This document shows positions 60,246-64,000 of a stretch of 64,000 nucleotides of DNA, in pieces. The position numbers were made by a program, and so were the translations under genes. The stretch's first letter is position 1; each line of letters opens with the position of its first letter. This DNA comes from Cellulomonas shaoxiangyii (lineage in GTDB: Bacteria; Actinomycetota; Actinomycetes; Actinomycetales; Cellulomonadaceae): positions 2,790,001-2,854,000 of the forward strand of contig NZ_CP039291.1 in NCBI RefSeq assembly GCF_004798685.1. The letters run 5' to 3'. The notes beneath the pieces are model-generated. The model was not told the origin of the DNA. It did no database searches and was given only the letters and a program-made list of their open reading frames with translations.

Positions 60246-61955
60246 GTGAGCACGCTGCCCCCGTCCGGACCCGCCCGCACCGCCACCCCCGTCGACGCCG
60301 TCGCCGACGCCTACGTCGCCGCGCTGGCCCGGCTGCACCCCATCGAGGCCACCCACCTCGGCGTCCCGGGGCACGAGCGCGAGCTGCCCGACTTCTCCCC
60401 CGACGGTCACGCCGCCCGCGCCGAGCAGCGCCGGTCGACGCTCATCGCGCTCGAGGGCCTCGCCCCGGCGGACGACGTCGACACCGTGACGCTGGCGGCC
60501 ATGCGGTTCGCGCTGCGCAACGAGATCGAGCTGCACGACGCGGGCGAGGACGAGCGGCGCCTGAACAACATCTCCTCCCCCGCGCAGTCGGTCGCCGAGG
60601 TGTTCGACCTCATGGCGACCGGCACCCCGGAGGGGTGGGACGACGTCGCGGCCCGCCTGCGCGCCGTGCGCGGGGCGCTCGCGGGCTACACGGTGTCGCT
60701 GCGGACGGCCGCCGCGCGCGGTCACGTCGCCCCGATCCGGCAGGTCCGTGCGGTGGTGGAGCAGGCGCAGGGGCTCGCCGACGCGGAGGGCTCGGCGCTC
60801 GCGCGGCTCGTGCGCGGGCCCGAGGCCGAGGCGGTCCTCGGCGGCGACCACCCGCTGCGCGGCGACCTGGAGCGGGCGTCGGCCGACGCCCGCGCGGCGT
60901 ACGGCGAGCTCGCGCGCTTCCTCGCCGAGGAGCTCGCACCGCAGGCGCCCGAGGCCGACGCCGCCGGCCGCGACCGGTACGCGTTGTGGTCGCGGCACTG
61001 GGTGGGCGCGACGCTGGACCTCGAGGAGACGTACGCCTGGGGGCTCGAGGAGCTCGCGCGCGTGCAGGCGGAGCAGACGGAGCTCGCCGCGCAGGTCGCG
61101 GGGCCGGGTGCGACCGTCGAGGAGGCCGTCGCGCTGCTCGACGCCGACCCGGCGCGCACCCTGACGGACACCGACGCCCTGCGGGCCTGGATGCAGCGCA
61201 CGTCCGACGCCGCCATCGACGCGCTCGACGGGACGCACTTCGACATCCCCCTGCCCGTGCGCACGCTCGAGTGCCGGATCGCGCCGTCGCGCACGGGCGC
61301 CATCTACTACACGGGCCCCAGCGACGACTTCAGCCGGCCGGGTCGCATGTGGTGGTCCGTGCCCGAGGACGTGACGACGTTCCACACGTGGCGCGAGCTG
61401 ACGACCGTCTACCACGAGGGCGTCCCGGGCCACCACCTGCAGATCGCGCAGGCCGTGCACGAGCGCTCGACGCTCAACCAGTGGCGCCGCCTCGCGGCGT
61501 GGACGTCGGGCCACGGCGAGGGCTGGGCGCTCTACGCCGAGCGGCTCATGGCCGACCTGGGCTTCCTCGACGACCCGGGCGACCGGCTCGGGATGCTCGA
61601 CGGGCAGCGCCTGCGCGCCGCGCGCGTCGTGTTCGACATCGGGGTGCACCTGGGCCTGCCCGCGCCCGCCGGGTACGGCGGCGTGTGGACGCCCGAGAGC
61701 GCGTGGGCGTTCCTCGCGGCGAACGTCAACATGTCCGAGTGGTTCGTGCGGTTCGAGTACACGCGCTACCTGGGCTGGCCGGGGCAGGCGCCGTCGTACA
61801 AGGTCGGCCAGCGCCTGTGGGAGCAGGCGCGCGACACGGCGCGCCGCACGTCCGCGGAGCGGGGCCACGCGTTCGACCTGCGCGACTTCCACGCGCGTGC
61901 CCTGCGGCTCGGCTCCGTGCCGCTGGAGATCCTCCCCTCGGCGCTCGGCGTCTGA
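60246..61955 (+). CDS. DUF885 family protein (putative metallopeptidase)
   Basis: The 569-residue protein has the family motif HEGVPGHHLQ (about residue 397), similar to an HExxH zinc site, and the nearby GHGEGWALYAE. DUF885 proteins are structurally related to M3-like peptidases and include carboxypeptidase-type members, so zinc-dependent peptide hydrolysis is plausible but inferred. There is no signal peptide. The GTG is 6 nt after TAGGGT with no ribosome site, so the mRNA is probably leaderless. Confidence 0.9.
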   Translation: MSTLPPSGPARTATPVDAVADAYVAALARLHPIEATHLGVPGHERELPDFSPDGHAARAEQRRSTLIALEGLAPADDVDTVTLAAMRFALRNEIELHDAGEDERRLNNISSPAQSVAEVFDLMATGTPEGWDDVAARLRAVRGALAGYTVSLRTAAARGHVAPIRQVRAVVEQAQGLADAEGSALARLVRGPEAEAVLGGDHPLRGDLERASADARAAYGELARFLAEELAPQAPEADAAGRDRYALWSRHWVGATLDLEETYAWGLEELARVQAEQTELAAQVAGPGATVEEAVALLDADPARTLTDTDALRAWMQRTSDAAIDALDGTHFDIPLPVRTLECRIAPSRTGAIYYTGPSDDFSRPGRMWWSVPEDVTTFHTWRELTTVYHEGVPGHHLQIAQAVHERSTLNQWRRLAAWTSGHGEGWALYAERLMADLGFLDDPGDRLGMLDGQRLRAARVVFDIGVHLGLPAPAGYGGVWTPESAWAFLAANVNMSEWFVRFEYTRYLGWPGQAPSYKVGQRLWEQARDTARRTSAERGHAFDLRDFHARALRLGSVPLEILPSALGV

Positions 61956-61973
61956 CGCCGAGCGGCCGGGGCC

Positions 61974-62699
61974 TCAGCCCAGGATCGCCCAGCCGTACTT
62001 GAGCAGCACCAGCGCCGCGAGCAGCACGAGGAACGCGACGGTGACGAACCAGTCGTTGCCGGCCGCGACGAAGCGCCGCGCCCACGGCCCGGCACCGCCC
62101 GGCAGCCGCAGGTGGCCGTCGCGCACGTTGATGCGGGTCAGGCCCGCCCAGACGAGCGTCGTCGTCACCGTGATGAGCAGGCACCACGGGCACAGCGCGC
62201 CGATCACCGTGTACGCCTGGTGGAACAGCCACAGCGCGAACACCAGCCCGAGCGTGTAGACGACCTGGGCCGTGAGCATGAACCAGCGCGGGAACCGCAC
62301 GCCGCCGATCATGGCGACCGCGAGCGTCAGCACGACCGCCTCGGCGGCGATGCCCAGGAACGCGTTCGGGAAGTGCTCACCCAGCAGGTTCGCCTGCCAC
62401 GACCGCCCGACCGTGCCGCAGCTGATCACCGCGTTGAGGTCGCACGACAGGTCCGCGTCGGGGTCGCCCGCGAGGACGACCGCCTCGATCGACAGCACGA
62501 ACGACGCGTACAGGCCGATGAGCCCGGACACGACCATCTCGATCGCGGTGCGGCGCCGCCACGGCAGCGGGGCCGGGCCGGAGTCCAGCGGGTCGGCGGG
62601 CGCGAGGTCGGCCGGGTCGAGCTCGTCGTACGCGTCGTCCGCGTCGCGGCCGGGCGGCGTCGTCGCCGTCCGACCCGTCGGGGCGCTGGGCTGGTTCAC
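61974..62699 (-). CDS. Vitamin K epoxide reductase (VKOR) family protein
   Basis: GCAGGAGGACCC before GTG 62699 gives 241 residues. After about 45 polar residues there are five TM segments. The redox cysteines are in LSCDLNAVISCG (loop pair) and CPWC (active-site pair facing the quinone). Bacterial VKOR reoxidises DsbA-like proteins by passing electrons to menaquinone and so supports disulfide formation outside the membrane; the partner thioredoxin-like protein is not adjacent. An ATG at 62747 gives a longer form but lacks a ribosome site. Confidence 0.92.
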   Translation of the reverse strand: MNQPSAPTGRTATTPPGRDADDAYDELDPADLAPADPLDSGPAPLPWRRRTAIEMVVSGLIGLYASFVLSIEAVVLAGDPDADLSCDLNAVISCGTVGRSWQANLLGEHFPNAFLGIAAEAVVLTLAVAMIGGVRFPRWFMLTAQVVYTLGLVFALWLFHQAYTVIGALCPWCLLITVTTTLVWAGLTRINVRDGHLRLPGGAGPWARRFVAAGNDWFVTVAFLVLLAALVLLKYGWAILG

Positions 62700-62832
62700 G
62701 GGGGTCCTCCTGCGCGGCTCACCGGCGGACGTGGTCGGGACCTGCATGGTGTCACGCCGACCTGTGCCACGGGCAGACCATGGTCCCGGCCGCCGTCGTC
62801 GCCGGTGCGGGGCGCCCGCGGTAGCGCCGCCG

Positions 62833-63168
62833 TCACGCCGGGCGCGGCGCGTACATGATCAGGCCCACGCCCACGAGGCACACGAGCGCACCGGTCACGT
62901 CCCACCGGTCGGGCCGGTAGCCGTCGACGACCATCCCCCACGCGAGCGACCCGGCGACGAAGACCCCGCCGTACGCGGCGAGGATCCGGCCGAAGTGCGC
63001 GTCCGGCTGCAGGGTCGCGACGAACCCGTACGCCCCCAGCGCCAGCACGCCCGCGCCGATCCACGCCCACCCGCGGTGCTCGCGCACGCCCTGCCACACC
63101 AGCCACGCGCCGCCGATCTCGCACAGCGCGGCCACGACGAACAGCAGGAGGGACCGGGTCAGCGTCAT
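62833..63168 (-). CDS. YnfA family membrane protein
   Basis: The 111-residue protein has four TM helices and the UPF0060/YnfA motifs: [16 protein letters not shown] in TM1, [17 protein letters not shown] in the loop after TM2, and [30 protein letters not shown]. It belongs near the small multidrug-resistance superfamily; an efflux role has been suggested for enterobacterial members. It is monocistronic. Confidence 0.94.
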   Translation of the reverse strand: MTLTRSLLLFVVAALCEIGGAWLVWQGVREHRGWAWIGAGVLALGAYGFVATLQPDAHFGRILAAYGGVFVAGSLAWGMVVDGYRPDRWDVTGALVCLVGVGLIMYAPRPA

Positions 63169-63217
63169 GGCGCCGAGCCTGGTGGGGCACCGGCCGGGCG
63201 TCCACCCGGCGTGCCGG

Positions 63218-63685
63218 TCACGCCGCCTCGAGGTGATCCTGGAGCGCGCCGACCAGGTACGCGGAGCCCTCGGCCGTCTCGGCGCCGTGCCCGCCCGCGT
63301 GCACCAGCGTGATGCGGCAGCCGTCGCCCTCCGCCTCGACCGTCCACGTCAGCACGCCCTGGTCGTCGGGCTCACCCGCCCAGACCGCGACGAAGGTGTG
63401 CGAGAGCGTGCGGGGCGGGTCGTGCGCCAGCACCACGCCGCGGATCTGCGGGGTGCCGTCGCCGTCGACGTACTCGACGGTGGACCCCACCTCCCACGTG
63501 GTGACGGCGGCCGTGCCGAAGTACCAGGCACGCGTGCGGTCCGGCTCGGTGAGGGCGGCCCACGCGGCCTCCGGCGACGCGGCGACGTGCACGCGGTAGA
63601 CGCGGTCGGTGCCGGTCGGGGTGCTGGTCTCGGTGCTGGTCTCGGTGCCGGTCTCGGTGCCGGTCTCGGTGCTGCTCTCGCTCAT
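63218..63685 (-). CDS. SRPBCC (AHSA1-type) domain protein
   Basis: The 155-residue protein has a Thr/Glu-rich repetitive N-terminus (residues 4-25) and an AHSA1/START-like hydrophobic pocket domain (about 28-155; [28 protein letters not shown], then the C-terminal helix [12 protein letters not shown]). Such proteins are often paired with an ArsR regulator, as here: its ATG overlaps the regulator stop as ATGA. Ligand and role are unknown. Confidence 0.88.
   Translation of the reverse strand: MSESSTETGTETGTETSTETSTPTGTDRVYRVHVAASPEAAWAALTEPDRTRAWYFGTAAVTTWEVGSTVEYVDGDGTPQIRGVVLAHDPPRTLSHTFVAVWAGEPDDQGVLTWTVEAEGDGCRITLVHAGGHGAETAEGSAYLVGALQDHLEAA
63619..63680 (-). repeat. 12-bp tandem repeats in the SRPBCC N-terminus
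   Basis: About five copies of a GGTCTCGGTGCY unit encode [12 protein letters not shown] repeats and form the disordered lead of the protein. Copy number is likely to vary between strains. Confidence 0.75.
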
Positions 63686-64000
63686 GTCACTCGTCCCTCG
63701 TCCTCGAGCTGGCGCTTCAGGGCCGTGAGCCCGGACGCGGTGCGCGCGCCGAAGTCGTCGATCCACCGCTCGGCGAGCTGGACGATCGGCACGGGGTTGA
63801 GGTGGCACAGGCGCCGGCGTCCGACCTTCTGCGTCACCACCAGCCCCGCCGCCTCCAGCACCCGCACGTGCTTGAGCACGACGTGCGGTCCCAGCGGGGC
63901 CACGGCCTCGGTGAGCTCGCGCACCGAGCGCCCGTCGCGCTCCCGCAGCGCGTCGAGCAGGCGCCGCCGGGTGGGGTCCGCGATCGCGGCGATGACGGCG
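63682..64000 (-). CDS. ArsR-family transcriptional regulator (5' end beyond the window)
   Basis: The visible 105 residues run from AVIAAIADPTRRRLLDAL to the stop; only a few N-terminal residues should be missing. The winged helix has LREREGRSV-type spacing (here RERDGRSVRELT), the recognition helix near GPHVVLKHVRVLEAAGLV, and the wing VTQKVGRRRLCHLNPV. No cysteine pair for metal sensing is seen in the visible part. It is first in a coupled pair with the SRPBCC gene, a common ArsR-AHSA1 arrangement. Confidence 0.9.
   Translation of the reverse strand, partial: AVIAAIADPTRRRLLDALRERDGRSVRELTEAVAPLGPHVVLKHVRVLEAAGLVVTQKVGRRRLCHLNPVPIVQLAERWIDDFGARTASGLTALKRQLEDEGRVT

Overview
The window is chromosomal DNA of a high-GC actinobacterium, most probably a Cellulomonas-like member of the Micrococcales. 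Evidence: a 16S rRNA gene of actinobacterial type at the left edge, very GC-rich third codon positions, many GTG starts, an argS-to-atpC gene order shared with Mycobacterium, NucS in place of MutS/MutL, an AccD/AccE-type acyl-CoA carboxylase, GH1 and GH42 glycosidases under a LacI-type regulator, and a fermentative AdhE. I see no prophage, insertion sequence, CRISPR array or biosynthetic cluster. The genus is inferred from gene content and from memory of 16S sequences, not from a search.

Layout. 1-1.8 kb: 5' part of a 16S rRNA gene (minus strand) with leader and promoter. 2.1-9.2 kb: an envelope/cell-shape neighbourhood: a two-TM proline-rich membrane protein, a lipoprotein and a CnoX/YbbN-type thioredoxin-TPR protein, divergent from a DivIVA-like coiled-coil protein. 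9.2-11.2 kb: alpha/beta hydrolase, HAD phosphatase and a zinc-binding protein. 11.3-18.1 kb: sugar module (GH1 beta-glucosidase, GH42 beta-galactosidase, LacI regulator, NagA). 18.2-40.7 kb: the conserved actinobacterial block, all on the minus strand, read from right to left: argS-lysA, hom-thrC-thrB, rho, rpmE, prfA-prmC-tsaC-wecA-atpI, atpBEFHAGDC, DUF2550, nucS. 40.9-64 kb: a mixed region with a GntR regulator, tRNA-Arg(CCG), a PRPP synthetase, transporters, a PCD-VOC fusion, flotillin, a serine hydrolase, adhE, a lipoprotein plus a 41-residue membrane protein, an aminotransferase, SRAP, a class III cyclase, BirA divergent from an acyl-CoA carboxylase operon, a DUF885 peptidase-like protein, VKOR, YnfA and an SRPBCC/ArsR pair.

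How the genes work together. The central block couples translation and transcription factors (RF1, its methylase PrmC, L31, Rho), threonine/lysine synthesis and the proton-translocating ATP synthase. Many junctions have GTGA, ATGA or TGATG overlaps, which implies translational coupling. BirA would biotinylate the carrier partner of the adjacent carboxyltransferase. AdhE is preceded by two sequences resembling DosR boxes, one placed near -42 of a possible promoter, which would fit oxygen-limited fermentation. LacI-like inverted repeats sit in front of both glycosidases and of the regulator.

The most notable points are an uninterrupted array of 24 hendecads in the DivIVA-like protein, a recurrent TANNNT-N6-8-GTG arrangement suggesting leaderless mRNAs in the right third, the DosR-like boxes at adhE, an unrecorded 41-codon membrane gene, and the uncharacterised membrane-protein/lipoprotein/CnoX neighbourhood. 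No clearly new multi-gene system is evident; most of the window is core genome.
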